From: Guyparkeria sp. WRN-7
GTDB taxonomy: Bacteria; Pseudomonadota; Gammaproteobacteria; Halothiobacillales; Halothiobacillaceae
Direction: 5' to 3'
DNA: 64,000 nt
Assembly: GCF_001641825.1 (NCBI RefSeq)
Contig: NZ_LRFH01000014.1
Span: 1-64,000 of the forward strand
A model generated the notes under the pieces. It was not told the origin of the DNA and did not search any database. It saw nothing but the letters and a program-made list of their open reading frames with translations. The position numbers and the translations under genes were made by a program. Below, piece by piece: positions 16,766 to 25,622 of this stretch. Every line of letters starts with the position of its first letter. The first letter of the stretch is position 1.

Positions 16766-17365
16766 TCAGTCGCCCCGCCGGCCCACGCCGTGGGTGACGA
16801 ATCCCGGGCCGTTGTGACCAGGCCCCTCGTCGAGCAGCACCTTGCCCTCGGCGAGGATCAACCACTCGACCCCGGACAGGTCGTGAGCGAGATCGCTGGC
16901 ACGCACCAGCATGTCGGCCCGTTTGGGCCCGCCGCTCTGGTAGGCCAGCTGGCGGGGGTGGAACAGTTCGACGATCAGCAGGCCACCCGGGCGCAGGGCC
17001 GCCACGGCCCGCCGGTAGACCTCGCGCCGCGCCTCCGGCTCGAAGTGCAGGTAGATCAGCACCACGGCGTCGAAACCGTCCTCCTCCCAGTCCCACTCGG
17101 TGAGATCGGCACAGTGGACGGCCAGACTGACGTCGCGCTCGTCGGCCAGCTGGCGGGCCTTGGCGCAGCCGACCGTCGAATAGTCGACCGTGGTGACGTC
17201 GAAGCCCTTGTCGGCCAGCCAGACGCCGTTGCGTCCCTCGCCGTCGCCCAGCACCAGCACGCGCGCCCCCGGCGTCAGACGATAGATCTGGCTGACCAGG
17301 AACTCGTTGGGATGGGTCCCGTAGAGGAAATCCACCTGGCCGTACTTCTCGTTCCAATCAATCAT
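16766..17365 (-). CDS. Class I SAM-dependent methyltransferase (TehB-like fold)
   Basis: Methyltransferase of 199 residues with the SAM-binding glycine-rich segment VLVLGDGEGRNGVWLA, an acidic loop-2 residue in VDYST, and a post-I region AVVLIYLHFEPE. The whole chain is little more than the Rossmann core, as in small TehB/UbiE-like enzymes. The substrate is unknown. It lies 56 bases downstream of phoR on the same strand and could be co-transcribed with phoBR; nothing else links it to phosphate. Confidence 0.82.
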   Translation of the reverse strand: MIDWNEKYGQVDFLYGTHPNEFLVSQIYRLTPGARVLVLGDGEGRNGVWLADKGFDVTTVDYSTVGCAKARQLADERDVSLAVHCADLTEWDWEEDGFDAVVLIYLHFEPEARREVYRRAVAALRPGGLLIVELFHPRQLAYQSGGPKRADMLVRASDLAHDLSGVEWLILAEGKVLLDEGPGHNGPGFVTHGVGRRGD

Positions 17366-17421
17366 CGCCGTTCCAGGGTTCCGACATTGTTACGTCCGTG
17401 TGCAGGGAAGGAGGTCGCAGT

Positions 17422-18846
17422 CTAGCAGGCGGGCGCCGAGTCCGCGTCGGCCGGGAAGATCACGCGAAAGCAGCTGCCCTTGCCGGGCGTGCTTTCGATC
17501 GCCAGACGGGCGGAGTGGCGAAGCGCGACGTGCTTGACGATTGCCAGCCCCAGGCCGGTGCCGCCACGCGAGCGCGAGCGACCGACGTCGATGCGGTAGA
17601 AGCGCTCGGTCAGGCGCGGAATGTGCCGCGCCTCGATGCCGATGCCCGAATCGCAGACCGAAAACACCGGCCGGCCCTGCTCATCGCGCGCCCAGCGCAC
17701 CACCACGCGCCCGCCGGCCGGGGTGTACTTGATCGCGTTGAAGACCAGGTTCGAGAATGCCGACTGCAGTTCGCGCGGCACGCCCCACAGCCTCAGCCCG
17801 CCGTCCAGCCCCGACTCGATCACGTGCCCTTCCTCGCCGGAGATCAGGCGGGCGTCATTGAGGATCGGCTCGAGCAGCTGGCCGACATCGATCGGCTCGA
17901 ACAGCTCGACGTCGGGCTGCGAGGTCTCCAGGCGCGAGAGCAGCAGCAGGTCCTCGACGATCCGCCGCATCCGATCGGCCTGCTGGTGCATGTTCGACAG
18001 GATGCGCAGCATCTGCGGGTCCTGTCCCTCGTCGGTATCGAGCAGGGTCTCGACGTAACCGGCAAGCACGGTCAGCGGCGTGCGCAGCTCGTGGGAGACG
18101 TTGGCGACGAAATCCTGCCGCACCCCCTGCAGGCGATGCAGGGCAGTCACGTCCCGGCCGATCAGCAGGTAGCGATCCGAGCCGTAGGGTTCGATGCGCA
18201 GGCTGAGGCTGCGGGTCTCGTCACCGGGCGCGGTGATCTCCAGCGGCGGGCGCTCGGGGCCCTGGGCGAGCCACGCGGTGAAGGCGGGAGCCCGCCAGAG
18301 ATTGTCGACGCGCAGCCCGATGTCCGAGCGGCTGAAGCCGAGCATCTCGATCGCCGCCAGGTTGAGCCATTCGATCTGGCGGTCCTCGGTGAGGACCACC
18401 ATGGCGTCCGGGACCGACATGGCCGAGTGGTGATAGCGCTTGAGCAGGCGCACCAGGCGGCGCTGACGGCGAAACCAGGCCCGGCGCAGTCGGCGCTGAC
18501 GCGCCTGCACCAGCCCGGGCACGCCCCACACCCGGCGGCGATGCCAGCTCACCGGCAGGCTGCGCGCCAGATAGGCCAGCCGCACCAGCAGGCCCAGGGT
18601 GTAGACGCCCAGGCCGAAAGCCACCGCCCAGCCCCAGTGCGCATCCCAGCCAGCCGACTCGCCGACAATACCCGCCACCAGCGCCAGCAAGGCAGCAGCG
18701 GCCAGCAGCGCGACCTCCTCGCGCCAGGCGCGCAGGCGAGCCTGGGCCCGTCGGGCGGTCCGCGCCCGGGCACGGCGCTCGATCTGATCGCCCTCGCCGG
18801 GACGAGTGGCCAGCGGCAGTCTGGGGTCGGCCTGGTTCATCGACAC
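17422..18846 (-). CDS. phoR: Phosphate-regulon sensor histidine kinase PhoR
   Basis: Inner-membrane kinase that phosphorylates PhoB when phosphate is scarce. The 474-residue protein has two membrane segments (about 45-62 and 72-92), a basic linker, a PAS domain (about 140-235), the HisKA motif SHELRTP with H252, and an ATPase domain with NLVFNAIKYTP and GTGLGLAIVKH. An N-terminal Arg-rich extension of about 40 residues precedes the first membrane helix. phoB lies 29 bases upstream on the same strand, so the two are an operon under the Pho box before phoB. No pst or phoU genes are in the window. Confidence 0.95.
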   Translation of the reverse strand: MSMNQADPRLPLATRPGEGDQIERRARARTARRAQARLRAWREEVALLAAAALLALVAGIVGESAGWDAHWGWAVAFGLGVYTLGLLVRLAYLARSLPVSWHRRRVWGVPGLVQARQRRLRRAWFRRQRRLVRLLKRYHHSAMSVPDAMVVLTEDRQIEWLNLAAIEMLGFSRSDIGLRVDNLWRAPAFTAWLAQGPERPPLEITAPGDETRSLSLRIEPYGSDRYLLIGRDVTALHRLQGVRQDFVANVSHELRTPLTVLAGYVETLLDTDEGQDPQMLRILSNMHQQADRMRRIVEDLLLLSRLETSQPDVELFEPIDVGQLLEPILNDARLISGEEGHVIESGLDGGLRLWGVPRELQSAFSNLVFNAIKYTPAGGRVVVRWARDEQGRPVFSVCDSGIGIEARHIPRLTERFYRIDVGRSRSRGGTGLGLAIVKHVALRHSARLAIESTPGKGSCFRVIFPADADSAPAC

Positions 18847-18875
18847 CTCGTCGGTCGGCCCACGGGCCGGCGGGT

Positions 18876-19562
18876 TCAGTGCGCCGAGAGGCGGTAGCCG
18901 ACTCCGCGCACGGTCTGGATCAGGCCATCATAACCGCTGGGCGCGAGCACCTTGCGCAGGCGCAGGATGTGCACGTCGACGGTGCGCTCCTCGACGTAGG
19001 CATTCTGCCCCCAGACACGGTCGAGCAACTGGGCGCGCGTGAAGACGCGGTCGGGGTGCTTCATGAAGAAGGCCAGCAGGCGGAATTCGGTCGGGCCGAT
19101 GTCGATCGGTTCGTCCGCGGCCGTCACGCGGTAGCTTTCCTGGTCGAGCTTGAGCCCGGCCACGTCCAGCACCGGGTTTTCGGTCTCGGGCGACACCCGC
19201 CGCAGCACCGCCTTGATGCGCGCCATCAGTTCGCGCGGCGAGAACGGCTTGGTGACATAGTCGTCGGCGCCGGCCTCAAGGCCACTGACCTTGTCCTCCT
19301 CTTCGCCGCGCGCGGTGAGCATGACGATCGGCACGTCCTTGGTGAGCTCGTCACGCTTGATCCGGCGGGCGAACTCGATGCCGCTGGCACCCGGCAGCAT
19401 CCAGTCGAGCAGGATCAGGTCGGGCTGACGGTCGGCAAGGCATTCATAGGCCTCCTGCACGTCACCGGCCTCCACCAGTTCGTAGCCCGCGCGTCCCAGC
19501 GCGAAAGCCACCATTTCGCGAATCGGCTTCTCGTCTTCGACAATCAGTATGGTCTTTTGCAT
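18876..19562 (-). CDS. phoB: Phosphate-regulon response regulator PhoB
   Basis: DNA-binding response regulator. The receiver domain (1-120) has the phosphoacceptor D53 in LLDWMLPG and the conserved lysine in [10 protein letters not shown]. The C-terminal winged helix (about 130-225) has the OmpR/PhoB recognition region [15 protein letters not shown]. The 228 residues equal the family length. The promoter region carries a Pho box plus -10 in the canonical spacing, indicating autoregulation of phoBR. Confidence 0.97.
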   Translation of the reverse strand: MQKTILIVEDEKPIREMVAFALGRAGYELVEAGDVQEAYECLADRQPDLILLDWMLPGASGIEFARRIKRDELTKDVPIVMLTARGEEEDKVSGLEAGADDYVTKPFSPRELMARIKAVLRRVSPETENPVLDVAGLKLDQESYRVTAADEPIDIGPTEFRLLAFFMKHPDRVFTRAQLLDRVWGQNAYVEERTVDVHILRLRKVLAPSGYDGLIQTVRGVGYRLSAH

Positions 19563-19618
19563 CGATCCGTTCCGGCCACGGCCGGCCCTCGGGGAGTCAT
19601 GGATGAGTCTCGATCGGC

Positions 19619-19652
19619 ATTAGACGTCTTCACGATGACAACAACATGACAA
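19619..19652 (-). promoter_or_regulatory. Pho box and -10 of the phoBR promoter
   Basis: On the minus strand TTGTCAT-N4-TTGTCAT (19635-19652) matches the PhoB site CTGTCAT-N4-CTGTCAT at six of seven positions in each half. Ten bases downstream is a -10 TCTAAT (19619-19624), the classic arrangement in which the Pho box replaces the -35. Two further GTCAT copies lie just upstream (19654-19658 and 19662-19666) at 8-bp spacing. The phoB start codon is about 50 bases from the inferred start site. Confidence 0.8.
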
Positions 19653-19729
19653 GATGACAGCATGACGCCGCCGCGACCAGCGCAAACCCGCTAGAATAGC
19701 GCCCCTTGAGGCTCGAAACGGTGCCAAGC

Positions 19730-20566
19730 ATGACCAAAGCCGACCCCGATATCGTCGCGCTCGACGTGACCCGCGCCCTGGACGAGGACATCGGCACGGG
19801 CGACGTCTCCGCCCAGCTGATCCCGGCCGACCAGACGGCCCACGCCCGCATCATCAGTCGAGAGCCGGCCGTGCTTTCCGGCATCGCCTGGGCAGATGCC
19901 GCCTTCCGACGGGTCTCGCCGAACGTGCGGATCGAATGGGCGGCGGCCGACGGTGACAGCCTGTTTCCCGAGCAGAGCCTGTGCCTGATCAGCGGACCGG
20001 CCCGCCCCATGCTGACCGCCGAGCGGGTCGCGCTCAATTTTCTGCAGACCCTGAGCGCGACCGCCACCGTCACCCGGCAGTTCGTCGAGGCGGTGGAGGG
20101 CACCGGGGCGCAGATCCTCGACACCCGCAAGACCCTGCCCGGCCTGCGCTACGCGCAGAAGAAGGCGGTCACGGACGGCGGCGGCATGAACCACCGCATG
20201 GGCCTGCACGACATGGTGATGCTCAAGGAGAATCACATCCGCGCCGCCGGCTCGATCACCGAAGCGGTGCGCGCTGCCGGCGTGATCGGCCGCGACCTGC
20301 CGCTGGAGGTGGAGGTGGAAACGCTCGAGCAGCTCGACGAGACCCTGGCTGCCGGCGTCAAGCGGGTGTTGCTGGACAACTTCTCGCTCGAGCAATTGGG
20401 CGAGGCGGTCGAGATCAACCGCGGTCGGGCCAAGCTCGAATCGTCCGGCAACGTCTCGCTGGAAACGGTGCGTGACGTCGCCGAAACCGGGGTGGACTAC
20501 ATTTCCATTGGCGCCCTGACCAAGCACGTCCAGGCGGTCGACCTGTCGATGCGCTTCGTCGACTGA
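19730..20566 (+). CDS. nadC: Quinolinate phosphoribosyltransferase (decarboxylating)
   Basis: Makes nicotinate mononucleotide from quinolinate and PRPP in NAD synthesis. The 278-residue protein has the family segments DEDIGTGDVSAQ, LNFLQTLSATAT, DTRKTLPGLRYAQKKAV and the C-terminal ISIGALTKHV. The ATG at 19730 gives the usual length; TTG at 19706 is an alternative start adding eight residues. It is divergent from phoB, and a TAGAAT -10-like box at 19692-19697 has no matching -35. It converges with a cytochrome gene, leaving 15 bases between the stops. Confidence 0.96.
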   Translation: MTKADPDIVALDVTRALDEDIGTGDVSAQLIPADQTAHARIISREPAVLSGIAWADAAFRRVSPNVRIEWAAADGDSLFPEQSLCLISGPARPMLTAERVALNFLQTLSATATVTRQFVEAVEGTGAQILDTRKTLPGLRYAQKKAVTDGGGMNHRMGLHDMVMLKENHIRAAGSITEAVRAAGVIGRDLPLEVEVETLEQLDETLAAGVKRVLLDNFSLEQLGEAVEINRGRAKLESSGNVSLETVRDVAETGVDYISIGALTKHVQAVDLSMRFVD

Positions 20567-20581
20567 TTCGACCGGGGACCG

Positions 20582-20908
20582 TCAGTCAAACTGGTAGTAC
20601 TCGTGATTGAGGTAGGCGGTGACGGCATCGACCTCTTCGTCGAACCACGGCAGACTGAAGTTGGTCGCACAGCCTTGGACCATGGTGCGCAGGCTTTCGT
20701 AATCGCTGATGTTGCCCGCTTCCGCGCGCGCCTCGAACCAGGCATCGTCATGCGGGACCATGTGGCACTCGGCACAGTGCCCGGCGAACAGGTCGCTGCC
20801 CCAGGAAATGTCCGACTCGGCGGCCACCGGCGAGGCCAGCAGAATGCCGGCGGCAAGGCTCAGTGCCTTGGTCGGGATTGATGTCGTTCGCGTCGTCCTG
20901 ATCCACAT
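20582..20908 (-). CDS. Periplasmic monoheme c-type cytochrome
   Basis: Exported 108-residue protein with a signal peptide (about 1-30, cleavage near VAA-E) and one heme site CAECH (C45, C48, H49). The remainder is a short helix-rich domain ending in LPWFDEEVDAVTAYLN. The sixth ligand is unclear: M50 directly follows the heme motif and M-V-Q-G further on is the other candidate. The ATG at 20908 has GGAG upstream and gives a proper signal peptide. It diverges from yffB-dapE across a 143-bp region with a perfect inverted repeat. The electron-transfer partner is unknown. Confidence 0.8.
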   Translation of the reverse strand: MWIRTTRTTSIPTKALSLAAGILLASPVAAESDISWGSDLFAGHCAECHMVPHDDAWFEARAEAGNISDYESLRTMVQGCATNFSLPWFDEEVDAVTAYLNHEYYQFD

Positions 20909-20991
20909 GGCAATGCCACTCCGTCTTTGCTGCAATTCGCGTCTGGGCCGTGTTTGCCGGCCACAGCGAATTCGAGTGTAGGACGACGTCT

Positions 20992-21020
20992 TTGATAGGA
21001 AAATCAATTTTTCCTATGCC
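20992..21020 (+). promoter_or_regulatory. Possible yffB-dapE promoter with 9-bp inverted repeat
   Basis: ATAGGAAAA-N5-TTTTCCTAT is a perfect inverted repeat (20995-21017) in an AT-rich spacer between divergent genes. On the plus strand TTGATA (20992-20997), 17 bases, TATGCC (21015-21020) forms a plausible promoter, so the repeat would fill the space between -35 and -10, a typical repressor position. Confidence 0.5.
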
Positions 21021-21051
21021 GAACAACAATTTTCACTTAAATGAGCTATCG

Positions 21052-21396
21052 ATGATCACGGTCTACGGCATTCCCAACTGCAACAGCGTGAAGAAGGCAC
21101 GCACCTGGCTCGACGAGCAGGGCCTGGCGTACACGTTTCACGACTTCAAGAAGGCAGGGCTGCCTGAGGAGCGACTGGATCACTGGTTGGAACGCTTCGG
21201 CTGGGAAACGGTGATCAACCGCCGCGGCACGAGCTGGCGCCGCCTGCCTGCCGCGGAACGCGAGGCGATGGATACCGCTCGCGCCCGCGAAGCGGCCATC
21301 GCCAACCCGAGCCTGATCAAACGCCCGGTCGTGGAAAGCGACGAGCAGATGCTGATCGGCTTCGATGCCGACAACTGGCAGGAGGCACTGGCATGA
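21052..21396 (+). CDS. yffB: ArsC/Spx-family reductase-like protein YffB
   Basis: Thioredoxin-fold protein of 114 residues beginning ITVYGIPNCNSVKKARTWLDEQ, the ArsC/Spx/YffB signature with one N-terminal cysteine. It lacks the extra catalytic cysteines of true arsenate reductases, and a role in glutathione-dependent thiol chemistry has been suggested for the family. It overlaps dapE (ATGA), the same pairing seen in E. coli. The ATG at 21052 is chosen because the frame upstream is AT-rich intergenic sequence. Confidence 0.87.
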   Translation: MITVYGIPNCNSVKKARTWLDEQGLAYTFHDFKKAGLPEERLDHWLERFGWETVINRRGTSWRRLPAAEREAMDTARAREAAIANPSLIKRPVVESDEQMLIGFDADNWQEALA

Positions 21397-22547
21397 CGGA
21401 CTCGACCATCGATCTCGCCCGCGACCTGATCCGGCGTCCGTCAGTCACCCCGGATGACCGGGGCTGCCAGCCGCTGATCGTCGAGCGGATCGCCCCGCTG
21501 GGATTCGCGATCGAGTCGCTGCGCTTCGAGGAGGTGGACAACCTCTGGGCGGTGCATGGCCGGCAGGGTCCGCTGTTCGTCTTTGCCGGGCACACCGACG
21601 TGGTGCCGACCGGCGAGGCCTCGCGCTGGAGCTACCCACCGTTCGGCGCCGAGGTCCACGGCGGCCGACTCTACGGCCGCGGCGCCGCGGACATGAAGGG
21701 CTCGGTGGCCGCCTTCGTCACCGCCGTCGAGCGCTTCCTCGCCCGCCAGCCCGAACCGGCCTTCCGGCTGGGCTTTCTGATTACCAGCGACGAGGAAGGC
21801 CCGGCGCAGCACGGCACCAAGCGCGTGATGCAGTGGCTGCGCGAGAAGGGCATCTCGATCGACTGGTGCCTGGTGGGCGAGCCGTCGAGCCGGAATCGTC
21901 TCGGCGACGAGTTCAAGATCGGTCGACGCGGCTCGATCACCGGCAACCTCGTCATCGAGGGACGCCAGGGCCACGTCGCCTACCCGCATCTGGCGGACAA
22001 CCCGGTGCACCGCGCGGCACCCTTCCTCGACGAGCTGGTGAACATCGAATGGGATCAGGGCAATGCCCACTTCCCGCCGTCAAGCCTGCAGATCGCCAAC
22101 ATCCACGCCGGCACCGGCGCGAACAACGTCATCCCCGGTGAGCTCGAGGTGCAGTTCAACCTGCGCTTCAACACCGAAACCTCGGTCGAGGGCATCAAGG
22201 CACGCGTCGCCGAGCTGCTCAAGCGCCACGGCCTGTCCTATCGGATCGACTGGCATCTGTCGGGCGAGCCGTTCCTGACCCGCGATGACGGCCCGATGGT
22301 CGGCGCGGTTGAACGGGCCGTCGATGACGTCCTGGGCAGCACGCCGACGCCATCGACAGCCGGCGGCACCTCGGACGGGCGCTTCATCGCTCCGACCGGC
22401 GCGCAGGTGATCGAGCTGGGACCGCTCAACGCCACCATTCACCAGATCGACGAGCACGTCGCCGTCGAGGATCTGAAGACCCTCTCGGCCATCTACGAGC
22501 GTCTGCTGGACGAACTGGATCGGGAAGCACGGCGTCTGGCCGAGTAA
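21393..22547 (+). CDS. dapE: Succinyl-diaminopimelate desuccinylase
   Basis: Zinc M20 hydrolase that releases LL-diaminopimelate, completing the succinylase branch together with DapC and DapD in this window. The 384-residue protein has metal and catalytic residues in FAGHTDVVPTG (H67, D69), LYGRGAADMKG and ITSDEEGPA, a dimerisation domain (about 180-295), and the C-terminal GGTSDGRF block. The start overlaps the yffB stop. It converges on proB with 47 bases between stops; a weak CCCGG-N9-CCGGG hairpin without a T-tract lies there. Confidence 0.96.
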   Translation: MTDSTIDLARDLIRRPSVTPDDRGCQPLIVERIAPLGFAIESLRFEEVDNLWAVHGRQGPLFVFAGHTDVVPTGEASRWSYPPFGAEVHGGRLYGRGAADMKGSVAAFVTAVERFLARQPEPAFRLGFLITSDEEGPAQHGTKRVMQWLREKGISIDWCLVGEPSSRNRLGDEFKIGRRGSITGNLVIEGRQGHVAYPHLADNPVHRAAPFLDELVNIEWDQGNAHFPPSSLQIANIHAGTGANNVIPGELEVQFNLRFNTETSVEGIKARVAELLKRHGLSYRIDWHLSGEPFLTRDDGPMVGAVERAVDDVLGSTPTPSTAGGTSDGRFIAPTGAQVIELGPLNATIHQIDEHVAVEDLKTLSAIYERLLDELDREARRLAE

Positions 22548-22594
22548 GACGGGTGCCCGGCGGTGGATACCGGGCGAGAATAGCGGCGAGGGTC

Positions 22595-23713
22595 CTAGAG
22601 CAGGACCAGGTTGTCGCGATGCACCAACTCGTTCTCCTCGCGATAGCCGATGATCTCGGCGATCTCCTGGCTCGAACAGCCCACCAGCCGCGCGGCATCG
22701 GCACTGGGGTAGTTGACCAGTCCACGAGCAAACTCGAGCCCCTCGGCATCGACGATCGACACCAGCTCGCCACGGGCGAACTGCCCCGATACCGCCGTCA
22801 CGCCGACCGGCAACAGCGAGCGCCCCTGCTCGGCCACGGCTCGGGCGGCACCGGCATCGACCCGCAACTGGCCGCGCACCCGCAACTGACCGGCCAGCCA
22901 CTGCTTGCGCGCCGCCAGCCGGTTGGTGGCCGGATGGAAATGCGTTCCCAGCGGCTCGCCCGCCGCCAGGCGGCAGAGCACGTCGGCCTCGCTGCCAGCG
23001 GCAACGATGGTGGCCGCCCCGGAGCGGGCGGCGCGCTTGGCGGCGAGCACCTTGGTGTACATGCCACCGCGACCTAGGCGCCCGCCTTCCGGCGAGGCCA
23101 TGCCCTCGAGCGCGGCATCGCCGGCGGTCACCTCGGCGAGCAGCTTCGCGTCGGGCTGCTTGCGCGGGTCGGCCTCGAACAGCCCGGGCTGGTCGGTGAG
23201 GATCACGAGCATGTCGGCCTCGACCAGGTTGGCGACCAGCGCGGCCAGGGTGTCGTTGTCACCGAAGCGGATCTCGTCGGTGGCGACCGTGTCGTTCTCG
23301 TTGACCACGGGCACCACGCCCAGATCGAGCAGGGCGCGCAGGGTGCTGCGCGCATTGAGGTAGCGTTCGCGGTCGACCAGGTCCTCGTGGGTCAGCAGGA
23401 TCTGCGCCGAGTGGGTGTCGAAGCGGGCCAGCCCCTCCGCGTACGCCTCGACCAGCCCCATCTGACCGACGGCGGCGGCCGCCTGCAGCTTGGGAAGGGA
23501 CTCGGGGCGGTCTTCCCAGCCGAGCCGGGCCATGCCCTCGGCGACCGCCCCCGAGGTGACGATCACGATCTCGCGCCCCTCGCGCCGCAGCTCGGCGAGC
23601 TGACGCGCCCAGGCGGCGATTGCCTCCCGGTCGAGCCCGCGGCCGTCGCCGGTGACCATCGCCGAGCCGATCTTCACCACCCAGCGCTGGTAGCCCCTGA
23701 CCTCGTCACGCAT
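22595..23713 (-). CDS. proB: Glutamate 5-kinase
   Basis: First enzyme of proline synthesis. The 372-residue protein has an amino-acid-kinase domain (about 10-255) with [20 protein letters not shown] and [21 protein letters not shown], followed by a C-terminal PUA domain (about 278-365), the full-length E. coli-like form. Two bases separate it from the obgE stop, closing the rplU-rpmA-obgE-proB operon. Proline is also an osmolyte, but nothing here shows osmotic control. Confidence 0.96.
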   Translation of the reverse strand: MRDEVRGYQRWVVKIGSAMVTGDGRGLDREAIAAWARQLAELRREGREIVIVTSGAVAEGMARLGWEDRPESLPKLQAAAAVGQMGLVEAYAEGLARFDTHSAQILLTHEDLVDRERYLNARSTLRALLDLGVVPVVNENDTVATDEIRFGDNDTLAALVANLVEADMLVILTDQPGLFEADPRKQPDAKLLAEVTAGDAALEGMASPEGGRLGRGGMYTKVLAAKRAARSGAATIVAAGSEADVLCRLAAGEPLGTHFHPATNRLAARKQWLAGQLRVRGQLRVDAGAARAVAEQGRSLLPVGVTAVSGQFARGELVSIVDAEGLEFARGLVNYPSADAARLVGCSSQEIAEIIGYREENELVHRDNLVLL

Positions 23714-23715
23714 GC

Positions 23716-24864
<1,149 letters not shown>

Positions 24865-24907
24865 TCACCGGCCAGCCGGGCTGACCGTCGACTTACATCG
24901 CGCCAGC

Positions 24908-25165
24908 TTAGGCCGACTCGATGCTGACGAAACGGCGGCTCTTCGGACCCTTGGTCTCGAACTTCACCTGGCCGTCGGTCAGGGCGAACAGGGTGTAGTC
25001 GCGGCCGACGCCCACGTTGCTGCCGGCGTGGAACTTGGTGCCACGCTGACGAACGATGATGCTGCCCGCGGAGACGGATTCGCCACCGAAGCGCTTCACG
25101 CCGAGGCGCTTGCTTTCACTGTCGCGACCGTTCCGGGTAGAGCCCGCTGCTTTTTTATGTGCCAT
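24908..25165 (-). CDS. rpmA: 50S ribosomal protein L27
   Basis: Small basic 85-residue ribosomal protein whose N-terminus reaches the peptidyl-transferase centre. It begins [20 protein letters not shown] and continues with [21 protein letters not shown], the L27 signature. It has no cleavable N-terminal extension of the Firmicutes type. It lies 32 bases after rplU in the conserved order. Confidence 0.98.
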   Translation of the reverse strand: MAHKKAAGSTRNGRDSESKRLGVKRFGGESVSAGSIIVRQRGTKFHAGSNVGVGRDYTLFALTDGQVKFETKGPKSRRFVSIESA

Positions 25166-25197
25166 GGTTCAAGTCTCCTGGTCTGGATACCGGGCGC

Positions 25198-25509
25198 TTA
25201 GGCGCTGATACCGGTGATCTTGATTTCGGTGTAGGCCTGACGATGGCCCTGACGCTTCATGTGGTGCTTGCGGCGGCGGAACTTGATGATGTCCACCTTC
25301 TTGCCGCGACCCTGGCCGACGATCTCGGCGGTGACGCTCGCGCCATCAACGGTGGGGGTGCCCACCTTGATGTCAGAGCCGTCGCCGACCATCAAAACCT
25401 GATCCAGCGTCACGGTGCTGCCGGCTTCGCCAGAGAGCTTCTCGACGCGCACCTTGCTGCCTTGCTCGACGCGGTACTGCTTACCGCCGGTAACGACCAC
25501 TGCGTACAT
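25198..25509 (-). CDS. rplU: 50S ribosomal protein L21
   Basis: The 103-residue L21 starts [19 protein letters not shown] and ends with the basic [21 protein letters not shown], which binds 23S rRNA. It is the first gene of rplU-rpmA-obgE-proB. It has its own strong promoter and a leader of about 75 bases containing a stable hairpin. Confidence 0.98.
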   Translation of the reverse strand: MYAVVVTGGKQYRVEQGSKVRVEKLSGEAGSTVTLDQVLMVGDGSDIKVGTPTVDGASVTAEIVGQGRGKKVDIIKFRRRKHHMKRQGHRQAYTEIKITGISA

Positions 25510-25540
25510 GCTGTAAAACCCGAATGTTTATGCGTAAAAG

Positions 25541-25568
25541 GGCTGGCGACACAGAGGCATCGCCAGCC
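25541..25568 (-). promoter_or_regulatory. Leader hairpin of the rplU operon
   Basis: Read on the minus strand, GGCTGGCGA and TCGCCAGCC form a perfect 9-bp stem with a 10-nt loop, followed by CTTTTA. It lies within the inferred 5' leader about 15 bases after the start site and ends about 30 bases before the rplU ATG. It could be an attenuator or an L21-binding leader. Confidence 0.6.
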
Positions 25569-25589
25569 GGCGTTGTTTGAAGGCGCGCA

Positions 25590-25618
25590 ATCTTAGCGAC
25601 CCGCGCCAGACACGTCAA
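25590..25618 (-). promoter_or_regulatory. Strong sigma-70 promoter of rplU-rpmA-obgE-proB
   Basis: On the minus strand: TTGACG (25613-25618), 17-bp spacer, TAAGAT (25590-25595), GC-rich discriminator. The boxes are identical to those of promoter 1 in the tandem set beside tyrS (TTGACG/TAAGAT). It starts five bases after the ablA stop. Confidence 0.82.
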
Positions 25619-25622
25619 GGGC

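Noticed and set aside
20992-21007. FNR-like TTGAT...ATCAA dyad
   Set aside because: The half-sites are six bases apart, while FNR and DNR sites need four; the longer ATAGGAAAA repeat explains the symmetry better.
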